64,000 nucleotides of DNA from Fidelibacterota bacterium (GCA_002715465.1 PAYY01000030.1:10946-74945); one strand, 5' to 3'. Shown: positions 9,329 through 18,137, counted from the first letter of the stretch. Notes: generated by a model not told the origin, from the sequence alone. Made by a program: numbers and translations.

Positions 9329-9597
9329 TAGATTTTGTCGAACTCTTTTGAAGTTAATGTACTCATAGAAAAAGCATGAATACTACTTTTCATTAGATCC
9401 CCTAATGCATTGTATACTAATCTATGCCGGTCAATAAGTGGAAGACCGATAAAATCATCGGAAACAATTGTAGCAGAAAAATGTCCTCCGCCAGATGAAT
9501 TACCTTGATGTCCAATATGCTTCCTAGAGTTATCATCAATTTCGAGATGAGTGATAGAAAGTTTCTCTTGCAAACATTTATGTATTTTCTCTATCAT
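9328..9597 (-). CDS. bolA: BolA family protein
   Basis: 89 residues, the normal BolA size. The family signature is present: an S-G-G-G-HF strand near residue 35 and a second half reading RHRLVYNALGDLMK then IHAFSMSTLT, with the conserved His before the C-terminal strand. BolA proteins partner monothiol glutaredoxins in Fe-S handling or act in stress and envelope responses. No glutaredoxin gene is visible nearby. It heads a minus-strand operon and is divergent from the aminotransferase, with 172 bases between them. Confidence 0.85.
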   Translation of the reverse strand: MIEKIHKCLQEKLSITHLEIDDNSRKHIGHQGNSSGGGHFSATIVSDDFIGLPLIDRHRLVYNALGDLMKSSIHAFSMSTLTSKEFDKI

Positions 9598-9769
9598 AAA
9601 CAGATAAGTCTAATCTAGAAAAAAGAAGTTTCCAACTCGTCAAATAATGAAATAGTTGGTGACAGTAAAATTCTCTCTTATTTTATATTGTCGAACATTA
9701 GGATTTTAAACCAAAAACTATAGTAATAGTAAAAATGATTTTAAATTTGCACAATATCCAAATATCAAT

Positions 9770-10687
9770 ATGAGAAGAGGTACACATCAATATTTAGAAG
9801 ATTCTCGCAATGAGAATGTAATGATTTATATTAATGGAGAAATAATTTCTAGACCAGAAGCCAAAATTTCAGTTTTTGATAGCGGATTCCTCTTAGGTGA
9901 TGGTGTATGGGAAGGAATTAGACTTCATAATGGGAAAATGGTTTTTTTAGATAAACATTTAAATCGTTTATATAAAGGCGCTGAAGAGCTTGCTATAACA
10001 ATTGGCAAAACCAAAGATGAGCTAAAAAATCTGTTGGATGAAACAATCCTAGCTAACAGTATGAACGATAATGTTCATATCAGATTAATAGTATCAAGAG
10101 GGTTAAAAAAAACACCTTATCAACATCCTAATGCAAATGTAGGAGGGGCAACTATTGTAATTATCCCTGAATATAAGATTGTTAATAAAGAAGTTTTAAA
10201 ACATGGAATTAGACTAGGTACAGTTTCTATTCAAAGAGGAACAAAGTTTAATCAAAATCCTCAATTAAACACTCTTAGCAAATTGAATTGCATAGCAGCC
10301 TGTATAGAAGCTGACCAGCTTGGATTTGATGAAGGTTTGATGTTAGATATTAAAGGAAATGTCGCAACTTGTAACTCTACAAATTTCTTTATTGTAAAAG
10401 GGGAAGAGGTTTGGACTTCCACAGGCGAATATTGCTTGCCTGGAGTGACTAGGGATAACATCATTTCTTTATGTAGAGAAAATTCAATTGATATTTATGA
10501 GAAAGAATTCCTTGTAGAATCAGTTCATAATTCTGATGAAGCTTTTGTAACGGGAACATTTGCTGGTGTTATTCCAGTTATTGAAGTAGATGGTTATAAA
10601 ATTTCTGGAGGTAAGAGAGGTAAAATAACTAATTGTCTTCAAAATCTTTATTCGGATCTAATCAGTACAGAGTGTGAAAATGAATAA
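9770..10687 (+). CDS. Class IV PLP aminotransferase (branched-chain/D-amino-acid aminotransferase-like)
   Basis: 305 residues. Fold-type IV hallmarks are visible: MIYINGEII near residue 18, VFDSGFLLGDGVWEG near 35, the PLP lysine in NTLSKLN, then IEADQLGFDEGLMLD and GTFAGVIPV. Branched-chain aminotransferases usually have a Glu in the G-x-V-x-E segment; here it reads GNVATCNSTN with Thr, so the specificity may differ from IlvE. Counting from the ATG at 9770 gives an extra 17 residues; an ATG at 9821 is an alternative and neither has a good Shine-Dalgarno. It overlaps the following sulfotransferase-like gene. From memory, plant proteins fuse these two domains. Confidence 0.8.
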   Translation: MRRGTHQYLEDSRNENVMIYINGEIISRPEAKISVFDSGFLLGDGVWEGIRLHNGKMVFLDKHLNRLYKGAEELAITIGKTKDELKNLLDETILANSMNDNVHIRLIVSRGLKKTPYQHPNANVGGATIVIIPEYKIVNKEVLKHGIRLGTVSIQRGTKFNQNPQLNTLSKLNCIAACIEADQLGFDEGLMLDIKGNVATCNSTNFFIVKGEEVWTSTGEYCLPGVTRDNIISLCRENSIDIYEKEFLVESVHNSDEAFVTGTFAGVIPVIEVDGYKISGGKRGKITNCLQNLYSDLISTECENE

Positions 10688-11420
10688 AAGTGTGTTTCGC
10701 ATAGCGATGTGGTCAGGTCCAAGGAATATTTCTACCTCATTAATGCGTTCATGGGAAAGTAGAGGTGATACTATAGTCACTGATGAGCCATTATATGGTT
10801 ATTATCTTCTAAAAACTGGTGCAAATCATCCTATGAAAGAAGAGGTTATTCAATCTCAAGAAACGGACTGGCGTAAGGTTGCTAAATGGTTAAATGGTCC
10901 TGTGGAAAATGGAAAAGTCATTTGGTATCAAAAGCATATGGCCCAACATGTTCTTCCTGGAATGGATATCAACTGGATTTCTGGCTTTAATAATTGTTTT
11001 CTAATTCGGGAACCAAAAGAGGTTCTTGCTTCTTATTTCGCTAAGCGACAAATAGCGTCGCTAGATGAAGTTGGCTATCGTCAACAGGTAGAGCTTCTAG
11101 AATTTGAAAAAGTAAGAACTGATAATATTCCACCAGTACTGGATTGTAAAGATATTCTTGAAAATCCAGAAAAGTTAATTACTCTTCTTTGTCAACGATT
11201 GGGAATTACTTTTACAAAAAAAATGTTATCTTGGTCCAAAGGGCGTAGAATTACGGATGGCATTTGGGGCAAACACTGGTATGACCAAGTTGAAAAATCC
11301 ACTCAGTTTTTACCTTATAGAAGAAAAAAAATCGAGCTACCTCAAGAGTTAAGAGAAGTTTATAAGGAAGCAAAAGAATATTATGACTTTTTGAAATTTT
11401 ACTGTATTAAAAGTAAATGA
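10680..11420 (+). CDS. Sulfotransferase-like P-loop protein coupled to the aminotransferase
   Basis: About 246 residues. The N-terminal WSGPRNISTSLMRSW has the shape of the 5'-phosphosulfate-binding loop of sulfotransferases, and NCFLIREPKEVLASYF resembles the 3'-phosphate-binding R-x-P segment. The ATG at 10680 overlaps the aminotransferase stop by 8 bases; a GTG at 10674 is also in frame. The tight coupling suggests a joint pathway. The acceptor is unknown, and these cytosolic paralogues may not use PAPS at all. Confidence 0.7.
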   Translation: MNKSVFRIAMWSGPRNISTSLMRSWESRGDTIVTDEPLYGYYLLKTGANHPMKEEVIQSQETDWRKVAKWLNGPVENGKVIWYQKHMAQHVLPGMDINWISGFNNCFLIREPKEVLASYFAKRQIASLDEVGYRQQVELLEFEKVRTDNIPPVLDCKDILENPEKLITLLCQRLGITFTKKMLSWSKGRRITDGIWGKHWYDQVEKSTQFLPYRRKKIELPQELREVYKEAKEYYDFLKFYCIKSK

Positions 11421-11483
11421 TATCTACGGGTTAAATAACTTAATTGAATTCCATCTATCAATCTAGGTAAAAAATAATTTAGA

Positions 11484-12491
11484 TTAAGAGATTTTGTCTT
11501 TAAAAGTTACGGTTAGTTCATTTCCAATATTAATGTTTGATGTTATTGGAACATTTAATGTAAGAATTAATTTATTTGATTTTAGTTTAACCTCTTTGTG
11601 GTTTCCTTTAGCATGTGAAGAAATAATTTTGCCAGATAAGGTTGGATAATTAATATTAGAATTTTTTTCTACAATTGTTATCTGGTGAGGTCGCACAGGA
11701 ATAACTTTAGAATTGGTATCTTGATCTACAAAATAATGCTGACCATTTGGTATTAGATCTCTTGGTATAAAATTAGTTTTTCCAAATAGAAGTGCAACAT
11801 AGCGGTTGACTGGAAAAGAGTAAATTTCCATTGGATTTCCAATTTGATCTATCTTACCATTATTTAACACTATAATTTCATCTGCCATTGCTAAAGCGTC
11901 TTCTGTATCGTGTGATACAAAGAGGGAAGTCATCCCTTTTTGTTTTAAAAGACTACTAAGCTCAACACGAACACTATCCTTTAGTTCTTGATCCAAATGG
12001 CTTAAAGGTTCGTCAAGTAAAAGTAAAGAAGGGTTTGTAATTAAAGCTCTTACTAGTGCAACACGTTGTTGTTGTCCTCCTGATATTTCATTAGGATAAC
12101 GATTTTCAAGGCCGTTGATTTTAGCTAAGTCTAGAAGTTCATGAATTTTTTTTACATTATTTTTTACTGTTTTTCCAAAGGAAACATTTTCAAATACTGT
12201 CATGTTTGGGAAAAGGGCGTAATCTTGAAAAACTAAAGTACAGTCACGTTTTTCTGGAGGGACAAATATCGATTGACTATTAATTATTTTACCATCGAGT
12301 ATAATTTTGCCTCCATCAGGAATTTCCAAGCCAGCAATTAAACGAAGTAAAGTAGTTTTGCCACTTCCACTGCTTCCTAGAATGGCCGTCATTTTACCTG
12401 AAGAACAATTAAAACTCACTTTATTAATTGCTGACCTTTCATTCAGGTTATATGTTTTGTGAACGTTAATTAAGGAAAGCAGATCTTTCAT
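11484..12491 (-). CDS. fbpC: Iron(III)-type ABC transporter ATPase
   Basis: 335 residues. The nucleotide-binding domain is complete: Walker A GSSGSGKTTLLRL near residue 37, Q-loop in VFQDYALFPNM, signature ISGGQQQRVALVRAL, Walker B LLLLDEPLSHLD and the H-loop in FVSHDTEDALAM. The C-terminal 100 residues look like the TOBE-type regulatory region of FbpC/PotA. Its start overlaps the permease stop as ATGA. The three genes are in the order binding protein, permease, ATPase, as in fbpABC/afuABC. Iron as substrate rests on that order and on the binding protein. Confidence 0.88.
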   Translation of the reverse strand: MKDLLSLINVHKTYNLNERSAINKVSFNCSSGKMTAILGSSGSGKTTLLRLIAGLEIPDGGKIILDGKIINSQSIFVPPEKRDCTLVFQDYALFPNMTVFENVSFGKTVKNNVKKIHELLDLAKINGLENRYPNEISGGQQQRVALVRALITNPSLLLLDEPLSHLDQELKDSVRVELSSLLKQKGMTSLFVSHDTEDALAMADEIIVLNNGKIDQIGNPMEIYSFPVNRYVALLFGKTNFIPRDLIPNGQHYFVDQDTNSKVIPVRPHQITIVEKNSNINYPTLSGKIISSHAKGNHKEVKLKSNKLILTLNVPITSNINIGNELTVTFKDKIS

Positions 12492-14071
12492 TGCTTATAT
12501 TCGATTTTTTGATTTAACCATAAGATAGGAAGGATTGTCACCAATATTATGCACAATGCAGGTATAGATGATTTATAGATTTGAGCTTGATTAGTTAAAT
12601 CAAATGTAAGTGTTGCTAAGGTCTCAAAATTAAAAGGACGTAAAATAAGAGTAAGAGGAAGCTCTTTAATAGTATCAATAAATACTAATAATCCTGCAAC
12701 TACAAGCGTATTCTTTATCAAGGGTATATTTATTTTAACTAGCGAACGTAGTGCAGAAGAGCCAAGAGAACGTGATGCACTATTTAGTTGGTCGCACGTT
12801 TTTTCCATTGCTGAATCTATTGAATGCCAAGATATAGCAAGAAACCGAATAACATAGGCTGATATTAAAATAGTTATTGACCCTGTTAGGATATAACCTG
12901 TTAAATTGTTGATCTGACCTGCTAAGATGAGCATGCCCATTGCAATAATGGAGCCTGGGACAGAATAACCAAGTATTGCAAGTCGATTTGAAGCTTGAAC
13001 GAAAGAACTTTGAAAATAGCGAGCTGTAAAAACTATAAAAATTGATAATATCACAGCTATACAGCTAGAGGTGAATGCTAAAACAAAACTGTTAAAAATT
13101 GCTTTCAATAAATATAGTTCAAGACTTTCACCTAACCATAAGCTAGCCCAAAAACCTAATCTTATTAAAGGAATTATGAATCCAAAAATCATTGGAATTA
13201 AACAGCATTGGATTGCTAATTTAGCTTTCATTTTTTTTAGTTTATAACGTTGGAAGGATTGGGCTTGACCCTCATACTCATGAAATTTGGCATTTCCTCT
13301 TAGTACTTTTTCAACTAATAAAAGTAATAATATAAATAACATCAAAAAAGATGCTAACCTTAATGCACTAGGCATATCACCCATTCCAAGCCAACTACGA
13401 AAGATTCCAGTTGTGAAAGTAGGAATGCCAAAATGTTTTACAGCACCATAATCATTAAGGGTTTCCATAATAACCAAGCTAGTACCAGCTACAATTGCAG
13501 GCCGAGCCATTGGAAGGGAAATTTTCCAAAAAATAGATTTAGGATGATGACCAAGTGTTTGTGCTGCTTGAATCAATTGATTGCTTTGTCGAGAGAATGA
13601 AGCTCTAGCTAACAGATAAACATAGGGGTAAAGCACTGAACCTATAATCATTATTGTTACTGTATACACTAATATCTCATTTATGTCGTTCATGGTTTTG
13701 GATCCAAATATTAATCGAATCCATACCAAAAATGGATTAAGTAGATCTATAAGATCAAAATAAGCATAGGCTGCAATATAAGTTGGAATAGCTAGAGGTA
13801 GAATTAAAGCCCATTCGAAGAATCGACGACCAGGGAATTCGCAACAGGATATTAACCATGCTGATGAGACTCCTGCTATTATTGAAAAAAATGCTGTTCC
13901 AGAAACTAAAATAAATGAACCTAAAATATATCTTTCAAGAATAGTTTGTTTAATATGTCCCCAGTTTTCCGAGTTATTATTAAAATTCCATAGTATTTCT
14001 GCCATAGGTATAAAAATGAAAAGTCCGATGCAAAAGGACAATACAGTCCATTTGTTAGACTTGAAGAACAA
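12488..14071 (-). CDS. fbpB: Iron(III)-type ABC transporter permease, two fused permease domains
   Basis: 527 residues with about 12 membrane helices in two homologous halves, the usual architecture of FbpB/SfuB. Each half carries the EAA-like loop that contacts the ATPase: QAAQTLGHHPKSIFWKISLP in the first and SASRSLGSSALRSLVKINIP in the second. It sits between the binding-protein gene (63-base gap upstream) and the ATPase (4-base overlap downstream). Confidence 0.88.
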   Translation of the reverse strand: MFFKSNKWTVLSFCIGLFIFIPMAEILWNFNNNSENWGHIKQTILERYILGSFILVSGTAFFSIIAGVSSAWLISCCEFPGRRFFEWALILPLAIPTYIAAYAYFDLIDLLNPFLVWIRLIFGSKTMNDINEILVYTVTIMIIGSVLYPYVYLLARASFSRQSNQLIQAAQTLGHHPKSIFWKISLPMARPAIVAGTSLVIMETLNDYGAVKHFGIPTFTTGIFRSWLGMGDMPSALRLASFLMLFILLLLLVEKVLRGNAKFHEYEGQAQSFQRYKLKKMKAKLAIQCCLIPMIFGFIIPLIRLGFWASLWLGESLELYLLKAIFNSFVLAFTSSCIAVILSIFIVFTARYFQSSFVQASNRLAILGYSVPGSIIAMGMLILAGQINNLTGYILTGSITILISAYVIRFLAISWHSIDSAMEKTCDQLNSASRSLGSSALRSLVKINIPLIKNTLVVAGLLVFIDTIKELPLTLILRPFNFETLATLTFDLTNQAQIYKSSIPALCIILVTILPILWLNQKIEYKQ

Positions 14072-14134
14072 CTCTGTTTTTATGAAATGGAAGATCCGAT
14101 TTTGATGGGTTTTTATGATGAATCCAAAATGATC

Positions 14135-15151
14135 CTACTCCCAATCAGCAAGATCAAATAATTTAACTGCTTCCGAGTTTTTTTTTCCAAGTTCTGAAAG
14201 GTTTAAACTATCAAGTTTAAAAGGACCCCAGCTTTTGAGTAAAGATGATTGATTGTTTTTCATCCTAAGTGGATATTCATAATTTACATTTCCAAAAACT
14301 TCCTGGGATTTGTTTCTAGTCATGAATTCTAAAAATTTTAGAGCATCCTTTTTATTTTTAGAGCTAGTTGTAATACCTGCTCCGCTTACATTGATATGAG
14401 TTCCTCTACCCTTTTGATTAGGGAAAAAAACTCCAACATTTTTGGCGACTTCTCTATCAGAAGGGTTAGAAGAATTAGCCAAAATTCCAATATAGTATGT
14501 ATTCATAATTGCAATGTCGGCTAGACCATCAGAAACAGCACGGGCCTGATCTCGATCACTTCCTCTAGGCGAACGAGCCATATTTTGTCTTACTTCCTTG
14601 GCCCACTTAAGAGCTTTATTTCTACCATTTGCAGCAATAATAGACGCGAGAAGAGATTGATTATAAATATTATTTGAAGATCTTGCTACAATGCGTCCCT
14701 TCCATTTTGGATGTGATAAATCTTCATAAGTTGAAAGTTCGCTTGGTTTAACACGATTCTTTGAATAAACAATTACTCTTGCCCTAACAGTTAAACCATA
14801 CCAATAACCCTCAGGATCACGCATTTCAATTGGGACATTCTTGTCTAAAATTTTTGAACTTGCTGATTGAAGAATACCAGATGCTTTGGCCCGTTCTAAA
14901 CGACCAGCATCAACAGTAATTAGAATATCAGCTGGCGAGTCTTTACCTTCACTGATGATTCGTTCTATTAATTGATCAGCGCCTCCTTTTATAACATTAA
15001 TTTTTATTCCAGTTTCTTTAGTAAATGATTTATATAGAATTTTATCTGCGTCATAATGACGATGAGAATAAATATTGATTTCAGCATTTGAATTAGAATG
15101 AGGAATCACAATAAAAAAAATAAAAATAATAATATTAAAAACTTTTTTCAT
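14135..15151 (-). CDS. fbpA: Periplasmic iron(III)-binding protein of the ABC transporter
   Basis: 338 residues with a signal peptide (cleavage near SNA|EIN). The mature part begins NIYSHRHYDAD, typical of FbpA/SfuA proteins, and the adjacent tyrosines in MNTYYIG are the expected Fe(III) ligands. The ATG has AAGG about 9 bases upstream. First gene of the fbp operon. An imperfect palindrome about 90 bases upstream could be its operator. The gene now lies just beyond the far end of the tRNA-Phe element; before integration it would have lain directly downstream of the tRNA. Confidence 0.88.
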   Translation of the reverse strand: MKKVFNIIIFIFFIVIPHSNSNAEINIYSHRHYDADKILYKSFTKETGIKINVIKGGADQLIERIISEGKDSPADILITVDAGRLERAKASGILQSASSKILDKNVPIEMRDPEGYWYGLTVRARVIVYSKNRVKPSELSTYEDLSHPKWKGRIVARSSNNIYNQSLLASIIAANGRNKALKWAKEVRQNMARSPRGSDRDQARAVSDGLADIAIMNTYYIGILANSSNPSDREVAKNVGVFFPNQKGRGTHINVSGAGITTSSKNKKDALKFLEFMTRNKSQEVFGNVNYEYPLRMKNNQSSLLKSWGPFKLDSLNLSELGKKNSEAVKLFDLADWE

Positions 15152-15236
15152 AATTAATTAACCTTCTAAAAAGAATTAGTTGAGATTCAATCTATAAAAT
15201 AATTTAAAATTGGTGATTTCATCACACAAGTTTTTT

Positions 15237-15257
15237 ATAGGACTAATTTAGTCTTAT
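15237..15257. promoter_or_regulatory. 21-bp imperfect palindrome upstream of fbpA, possible metal-regulator operator
   Basis: The arms GACTAA/TTAGTC flank a single central base, and an outer ATA/TAT also pairs, with one mismatch between. It lies about 90 bases before the fbpA start. The form resembles DtxR/IdeR-type operators (about 19-bp interrupted palindromes of TTAGG-like halves) more than a classical Fur box. The regulator is not encoded in the window. Confidence 0.35.
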
Positions 15258-15299
15258 TAAATCTATAAATAAATCAGAAAAAATATCTATCAATTAACG

Positions 15300-15343
15300 T
15301 GGCTCGGGCCGGAATCGAACCAGCGACACAAGGATTTTCAGTC
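15300..15343 (-). repeat. Distal attachment-site copy: 3' half of tRNA-Phe
   Basis: Bases 15300-15343 match 19270-19313 with three mismatches, including an uninterrupted 20-base core, CGACACAAGGATTTTCAGTC (15324-15343), covering the anticodon loop and variable region. Identity stops exactly at the anticodon stem. There is no 5' half, so this is not a second tRNA gene. The crossover most likely lay in this core. Confidence 0.85.
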
Positions 15344-15418
15344 GCTTTAAATAACACCTTTATTGTTAGTTAAATTTCTTTAATCTGTACATATAATTTA
15401 TATATACAGTAGTTCCAG

Positions 15419-15435
15419 TGCTACATATATGCTAC
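15419..15435 (+). repeat. Left pair of TGCTAC direct repeats, integrase arm-site candidates
   Basis: Two TGCTAC copies start at 15419 and 15430, 11 bases apart (one helical turn), inside GTGCTACATATATGCTACCT. A near-identical pair with the same spacing and orientation lies at the other end of the element (19165 and 19176). This is the arrangement expected for arm-type binding sites of a lambda-like integrase. The left pair is about 75 bases inside the attachment core. Confidence 0.55.
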
Positions 15436-15507
15436 CTGAAACAAAAAAGGCTCTGTGAGGAGGTTATTCATTACTACATAATCATTTAGGATTGTCCAGT
15501 TTTTATA

Positions 15508-15738
15508 TTAAACAAGTCTGAATCTGAATAAATATATGTAGCAACCATCAACTGGTCTTGAGGGGCTAATTTCACATTTTTCATCCAGCTGAATTATGAC
15601 AGCGCCAATCCCATAATAGCCTCTGAATATCTTAGCCCAAAGGCAGATTAGATCGAGATTGTATGCTACGAACTCATTATGAGCATGGGTAAGCTCATCG
15701 GTTACCAGGTAACTGGGTTTTTCTTTTACTTGTGACAT
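15508..15738 (-). CDS. Small element-encoded protein behind a structured leader, unknown function
   Basis: 76 residues, starting MSQVKEKPSYLVTDELTHAH. A strong Shine-Dalgarno (AAAAAAGGAG, 7 bases before the ATG) makes this a convincing real gene despite its size. The middle is moderately hydrophobic (LICLWAKIFRGYYGIGAVII) and could touch a membrane or be a buried core. There is no helix-turn-helix, so it does not look like a restriction-modification controller protein. I recognise no family. Its long GC-rich leader suggests regulated expression. Confidence 0.6.
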   Translation of the reverse strand: MSQVKEKPSYLVTDELTHAHNEFVAYNLDLICLWAKIFRGYYGIGAVIIQLDEKCEISPSRPVDGCYIYLFRFRLV

Positions 15739-15907
15739 GATGTGTCTCCTTTTTTAGTTAACACATCAGGGTCTATAAACGAAAAAGACCGCACATCAAA
15801 CGGTCTTTGATTTCCTTTTTCAAGGCACATCTACCGTTTACGGATCAAGCCACCGTGCCCACTTGGGTCGGTTGGCGGGTTCACTACTGTAAACCGCTCC
15901 TGATGTT
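15739..15907 (-). promoter_or_regulatory. Structured 5' leader (riboswitch/attenuator-like or novel RNA element)
   Basis: Read on the minus strand, ACATCAGG (15906-15899) pairs with CCTGATGT (15770-15763), enclosing the whole leader. CGGTTTAC (15895-15888) pairs with GTAAACGG, with one mismatch; inside it GCCAACCG pairs with CGGTGGC around a CCCAAGTGGG hairpin. Next comes an 8-bp hairpin followed by a T-run. The hexamer GATGTG occurs three times, and CACATC, its complement, is the spacer between Shine-Dalgarno and ATG. This GC-rich block stands out in AT-rich DNA. I cannot match it to a known riboswitch class. Confidence 0.6.
15782..15808 (-). terminator. Terminator-like hairpin within the leader
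   Basis: On the minus strand AAAGACCG pairs perfectly with CGGTCTTT around a 9-base loop containing GATGTG, and the stem runs straight into TTTTTC. It lies about 45 bases before the start codon of the 76-codon gene, so it could act as an attenuator. The T-run is short and the stem is half AT, so strength is uncertain. Confidence 0.5.
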
Positions 15908-16000
15908 TGCACAAGTTATTATAAATAACTAATTAATTACAATTATTATGGTATATTGATTAGTAATTTTATCAGGATTAGATGTTAGGCTTTAGGTAAT

Positions 16001-16900
16001 ATGTGTAATACTAGAAATATAAACTTTATTGAAAAAGAACAGATGCGTTCACTTTTACGTATATTCAAATCAGACGAATTCAAGTCTGACTTAAAACAAA
16101 TTGAAATTTTTATTCAATCAAAATATGAAGAATTGCATTTTATGTGGGGTATAAAAAACAAACTAAAGCTCGCAGCTGAAAGATTGGTAAGGTTCCATAT
16201 TTGGAAACATTCAGGTTTGACTCACCTTTATCATACTCCTTTAAGTTCTGATGTTGCTTTCATTCTTAATGACTGTGTTATGAACATTGATTGTAAAACA
16301 ATTGATTCAGCTGGAAATAGCAACGACCGTAAATTTATTCAATTTGAACCAAATCAGGCTAATTTTGAAAATATTCCACTTCACGCATGCCAAATACATT
16401 TGCCTAATGGTTCCAATATATTTTTTGAAGGATTTGAATTTCATCCTCAACTAGAAAAAACTTACAAAGAAAAGCCAGTTTTATCTTTTTTTATATTTAT
16501 AAACTATAGAGATGATGGAGATTATTTCAATATTGAAGGAACCGAAATTTGCTGTATGCCACATAACCTAGTTGTGAGAGATGAATTTGAATCAAATATT
16601 ATTAGTGGATTTAAGACCTATAGATATCTGAAAAAACTTCAAGCTGAGAAGATTAACAATAATTTCTTCCCAAGGAAAGAGAAAAAATCAAATTGGATAA
16701 AATTTGGCAACTCAAATCGTTACTACGACGATACGGGAACGCACCCATTTGACCCTAATAAAATGTTAATATGGGGCTGGGAATCAAAGCGTTGGAATGT
16801 TTGTTTGGGAGGCCATACAACCAGAGTTCGGAAAGAAAAAATCAAGAAAAGACATACTGAAGAAGGTCGGGAATGGAATGGATGGGAAATTATTCAATAA
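16001..16900 (+). CDS. Probable type II restriction endonuclease (PD-(D/E)xK-like)
   Basis: 299 residues with no family I can name. After a helical N-terminus (EERLVRF-type helix near 60) comes SSDVAFILN then MNIDCKTID: Asp84 with Asp97-x-Lys99 fits the D...(D/E)xK nuclease core. The gene converges on the cytosine methyltransferase with four bases between stops, a common type II pairing. There is no helicase or translocase domain. The nuclease role is inferred from motif and context. A weak AGG lies upstream of the ATG. Confidence 0.65.
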   Translation: MCNTRNINFIEKEQMRSLLRIFKSDEFKSDLKQIEIFIQSKYEELHFMWGIKNKLKLAAERLVRFHIWKHSGLTHLYHTPLSSDVAFILNDCVMNIDCKTIDSAGNSNDRKFIQFEPNQANFENIPLHACQIHLPNGSNIFFEGFEFHPQLEKTYKEKPVLSFFIFINYRDDGDYFNIEGTEICCMPHNLVVRDEFESNIISGFKTYRYLKKLQAEKINNNFFPRKEKKSNWIKFGNSNRYYDDTGTHPFDPNKMLIWGWESKRWNVCLGGHTTRVRKEKIKKRHTEEGREWNGWEIIQ

Positions 16901-16904
16901 TTAT

Positions 16905-18137
16905 TTAAATAAATCTTTTAATATTTCTTGCAATTTTTTTCGATAGTAATACTGGCACTGCGTTACCAATCTGCTTTATCATTGCATTAAGCGACCCTTC
17001 AAAAATAAAATCATCTGGGAAAGTTTGTAAAATAGCGCATTCTCTAGCGGAAAGTCTTCTTTTTCTATTTACATGAATTTCTGGACTTGTAGCGGTAATA
17101 GTATCGCTTGGAGTTTTCCAGTTTGAAATCCTAAGAGATTGCTCAAAAACAATTTCACGGAGTTCAAGCTCCAAAACATTCTTATCGTAACGGTCGTCAA
17201 AGCCTAATATCTCCTTAAGCTTTTTCCAGTCATCGGGTTTTGGTATCGAGCCTGAATTATTGTCCTTTCTAAACCAATGCCCCGCTGTATGGGCATACCC
17301 GAATATTTCATCCACCTTTTTTGTTGAAATACCAGCTACTGCTCTCCATTCTTTCAAATAATCACATATTTCTTCTTGGGGAACTGGATACTTTCTGGCC
17401 CAAAATTTTTCAGATACATTTGTGTATGCCATATGGTTGTAAACAGTTTTTCCTTTATGTTTTTGAGGCTTAAGACTAATCCAAAGGTTACTTAAATGTC
17501 CTATTGCCTCTTTTGCGGAAATGTAAGGTTTTAAATTGCGCTTATTCAACTCGCGCCGAAATAGGCCATTTTGAATTTTTGTAAAATCTGCATGTGTCTG
17601 CTCTGGATATGGGTTTTTTACTTTGACTCTATTACCGATTATAAAAACTCTCTCCCTTTGCTGCGGGACCCCATAATCGGCCGCATTAAGGAGTTTGTAT
17701 TCTAAACTATAACCCAATTTCTTGAAGTCGTTGAAAATAAGCTCCATTACAGCACCCCGCTGCATATTCAATATACCTTTAACATTTTCCGCTACGAAGA
17801 ACTTGGGTCTTACATGCCTAATCACGCGGAGCATTTCCTTATAAAGATGGTTCCTCTCATCCTTCATTCCAACTGAAACACGATTATTGTTGGCAATCGA
17901 GAACCCTTGGCAAGGAAACCCGCCAATAACGATATCGGCCTTTTTTGGAATATCCTTATTCCTGATTTTTTTTATGTCACCTACTACAATATGGCCTCCG
18001 ATATTTTTTCTGTAGGTTTGGGCAAATATTTCTTCGAATTCATTTGCCCAAATGATATCAAACCCTGCTTGTTTGAAGCCAAGGTCCATACCACCTGCGC
18101 CAGCAAAAAGTGAAATAACTGTAGGCTTTTTTACCAA
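16905..18137 (-). CDS. DNA (cytosine-5)-methyltransferase
   Basis: 410 residues with the full C5-methyltransferase motif set: FAGAGGMDLG (motif I, 11-20), GGFPCQGFS with catalytic Cys76 (IV), AENVKG (VI, 116-121), QQRERVFIIG (VIII, 159-168) and QIGNAVPVLLS (X, near the C-terminus). The stretch between VIII and IX (about 175-330) is the target-recognition region; the target sequence cannot be read from it. It protects DNA from the partner nuclease and is convergent with it. Confidence 0.95.
   Translation of the reverse strand: MVKKPTVISLFAGAGGMDLGFKQAGFDIIWANEFEEIFAQTYRKNIGGHIVVGDIKKIRNKDIPKKADIVIGGFPCQGFSIANNNRVSVGMKDERNHLYKEMLRVIRHVRPKFFVAENVKGILNMQRGAVMELIFNDFKKLGYSLEYKLLNAADYGVPQQRERVFIIGNRVKVKNPYPEQTHADFTKIQNGLFRRELNKRNLKPYISAKEAIGHLSNLWISLKPQKHKGKTVYNHMAYTNVSEKFWARKYPVPQEEICDYLKEWRAVAGISTKKVDEIFGYAHTAGHWFRKDNNSGSIPKPDDWKKLKEILGFDDRYDKNVLELELREIVFEQSLRISNWKTPSDTITATSPEIHVNRKRRLSARECAILQTFPDDFIFEGSLNAMIKQIGNAVPVLLSKKIARNIKRFI

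Noticed and set aside
15300..15343. A second tRNA gene at the left end of the island
   Set aside because: Only the 3' half is present; the D arm and 5' acceptor strand are missing, so it is an attachment-site copy.
16001..18137. The nuclease-methyltransferase pair as a phage-exclusion system with extra effectors
   Set aside because: No helicase, ATPase, phospholipase or other defence effector adjoins the pair; a plain type II system explains it.
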